From: Calditrichota bacterium
GTDB lineage: Bacteria > Electryoneota > RPQS01
Direction: 5' to 3'
NCBI GenBank assembly: GCA_020057985.1
Contig: JAGVEU010000414.1
Coordinates: forward strand, 1-6,003
DNA: 6,003 bases
Positions within the stretch are counted from its first letter, which is position 1, and the number at the start of each line of letters is the position of its first letter. The translations under genes and the position numbers were made by a program. Positions 4,653-6,003 of the stretch are shown one piece after another. Under the pieces are notes generated by a model. That model was not told the DNA's origin, made no database searches, and saw only the letters and a list, made by a program, of their open reading frames with translations.

Positions 4653-6003
4653 TCTTGTCCTTCTCCTTTTCCTCTTTGGCTGCGCCGGGCCGCGCACGCA
4701 GCTCATGCAGCAAGTGCGAAGCGAACTGGCTGCCTCGCAGAATGAAAAGGCTTATGCTACTTATAAGACAAAGGTTAAAGATACTCAGCGGGTTGATGAA
4801 CTCTTGAATCTTGGTTTGTTGGCCTTTGAGGCGGGCGACTATGCCACGGCGCAGACAGCGCTTGCGGAAGCAGATCGGCTCGCTGAAGAGCGACTGACCA
4901 AGAGCACCTCGCGTGAAGCGGCGGGAATCGTAGTCTCTGACCGAGTGCGTGCCTATCAGGGAACTGTGTTTGATAAGGCCATGTTGCACTACTATCGAGC
5001 ATTGGCTTTTGTGGCACATGGAAGCATGTCATCCGCAGTGGTGGAAGGCCGGCGGATTGCCACTTATCTGGAGGTGAATGCCAGAGAAAGCAAGCATACG
5101 TACAAGGATGATGCTTTTCTGCAATGGTTCAATGGCTCGCTGTACGAAAGCTATGGTCAGGACAACGATGCCTGGATTTCGTACAGGAGGGCACGGGAAT
5201 TGTACAAGACCTATTATGGCTTATCCGAGCCGTCCTTTTTATGTCCGGTTACTCTCGGCGCAGCACGGATGGTCGGAGATCAGGAGTCTGAGCAGGAACT
5301 GAAGGAGAGTTGCCCTGATGCTGTGGCCAAGTTCAATACAGGGTATGGCCGGATGATTGTGCTATGCGAGACGGGTCTTGCCCCGCCGATTCTCGAAGCG
5401 AATATTGTCTTGCCGATCTTCAAGAATGACCCCGGCAATTTTGCCGACGATGCAGCACGTGAGCAATATGCCTGGGATGTTTCACACCGATATGGACCGG
5501 GTTATCAGTATGACACTCGCGAATTGAATTATGTCCTGCGCGTTGCCATGCCGTACTATTCGAGTGATTATTTCGGGTCGGAAGTGAGAGGCGTAGAGAT
5601 TCGCGGTGACAGCGCTCTGCCCGAAACCGCCACTGCGGAACTTGTTCAAGATGTTGGCGCGATTCTGCGGCAGGATTTGACCGATCGCTATCCGGCGATT
5701 CTTGTGCGAGCCATCACTCGAGCCCTTATCAAGTATGCTGCCAAAGAGGCTGCGGAGGAGATTGGAAAGCGGAATAGCAGCGCCCTCGGAACGATCATGG
5801 GCGCGGTTATCAATGCTGCGGGAGTGGCCTCAGAGGCTGCCGATACTCGCTCGTGGGAGACTCTGCCGGACAAGATTTTTGTAGCGGATTTTCAAGTTCC
5901 GCCCGGCACTCATCACCTTCGGGCAGTGTTTCAGGATGACATCGGCGGAGCGCTCTTTCGACATGATTTTCCAGCGGTGGAAGTAAAGAAGGGGGAGGTT
6001 GTG
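4537..6003 (+). CDS. Helical-repeat lipoprotein, COG3014-like, C-terminus cut by window edge
   Basis: An open frame of 489 codons without stop up to the right edge. Function is unknown. A lipoprotein signal is clear: the core FFLVLLLFLFGC ends in a lipobox, with Cys49 at 4681-4683 (numbered from ATG 4537). Residues of about 80-235 look like TPR-type helices (NLGLLAFEAGDYATAQTALAEA; AMLHYYRALAFVAHGSMSSA; DDAFLQWFNGSLYESYGQDNDAW). A later region has DTRSWETLP at 436-444 after an Ala/Gly-rich helix. This order recalls the uncharacterised COG3014 lipoproteins, which I remember beside lpoB elsewhere; that match is from memory. It follows lpoB by 32 nt and probably works with it in the envelope. 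The start is uncertain: ATG 4537 and ATG 4546 are in frame, TGA at 4531 blocks anything earlier, and neither has a good Shine-Dalgarno. The resulting N-region before the hydrophobic core is unusually long, and its last part is encoded by the right arm of the inverted repeat. Confidence 0.8.
   Translation, partial: MKAMQKTSQQTYLPVLQLVDRRTRWPRIHHSSFIVHRFFLVLLLFLFGCAGPRTQLMQQVRSELAASQNEKAYATYKTKVKDTQRVDELLNLGLLAFEAGDYATAQTALAEADRLAEERLTKSTSREAAGIVVSDRVRAYQGTVFDKAMLHYYRALAFVAHGSMSSAVVEGRRIATYLEVNARESKHTYKDDAFLQWFNGSLYESYGQDNDAWISYRRARELYKTYYGLSEPSFLCPVTLGAARMVGDQESEQELKESCPDAVAKFNTGYGRMIVLCETGLAPPILEANIVLPIFKNDPGNFADDAAREQYAWDVSHRYGPGYQYDTRELNYVLRVAMPYYSSDYFGSEVRGVEIRGDSALPETATAELVQDVGAILRQDLTDRYPAILVRAITRALIKYAAKEAAEEIGKRNSSALGTIMGAVINAAGVASEAADTRSWETLPDKIFVADFQVPPGTHHLRAVFQDDIGGALFRHDFPAVEVKKGEVV

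Noticed and set aside
4412..4807. Short frames over the inverted repeat giving HRSSFIV or MNDE peptides
   Set aside because: These are translations of the heptamer arrays. The frame carrying the lipobox and the helical-repeat protein is the coding one.

Overview
The window reads as a stretch of a Gram-negative bacterial chromosome with roughly balanced base composition, from a lineage I cannot name. Two consecutive genes encode outer-membrane-type lipoproteins, the men genes imply menaquinone as a respiratory quinone, and the intergenic spaces carry short GATGA-type heptamer arrays and a CCCCCTACT palindrome family. I have seen such repeats mostly in little-studied and uncultured phyla, so a lineage of that kind (for example in the FCB group) is a guess, not a result.

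Layout. Positions 1-1896 (minus strand) hold a menaquinone-biosynthesis operon, menF then menD, overlapping by 14 nt; menD runs off the left edge. A 186-bp divergent spacer (1897-2082) carries a heptamer array and a good sigma70-like promoter pointing right. Positions 2083-3638 (plus strand) hold a short 2-isopropylmalate synthase (leuA type, no C-terminal leucine-binding domain) and, 29 nt later, a single-domain STAS anti-sigma-factor antagonist. A 221-bp spacer (3639-3859) contains a 20-bp palindrome with a partial second copy. Positions 3860-6003 (plus strand) hold an LpoB-family lipoprotein and a second, larger, helical-repeat lipoprotein that runs off the right edge.

How the genes relate. 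MenF converts chorismate to isochorismate and MenD condenses that with 2-oxoglutarate: the first two committed steps of menaquinone synthesis. LeuA makes the first leucine intermediate and has no visible functional link to its STAS neighbour. The two lipoproteins probably form one unit: LpoB proteins activate class A penicillin-binding proteins, and the second resembles the COG3014-type lipoproteins that I recall next to lpoB in other genomes.

The most unusual structure is at 4508-4652. A 34-bp, 33/34-matched inverted repeat built of CGATGAA heptamers covers the start region of the second lipoprotein gene. Its left arm supplies ATG codons in all three frames, and its right arm encodes the residues just before the signal-peptide core. 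It looks like a repeat element that landed in, or expanded at, the 5' end of a gene and was domesticated. The next most interesting point is a pair of substitutions at recognised substrate-contact positions of MenD (Arg33 to His, Asn117 to Met).
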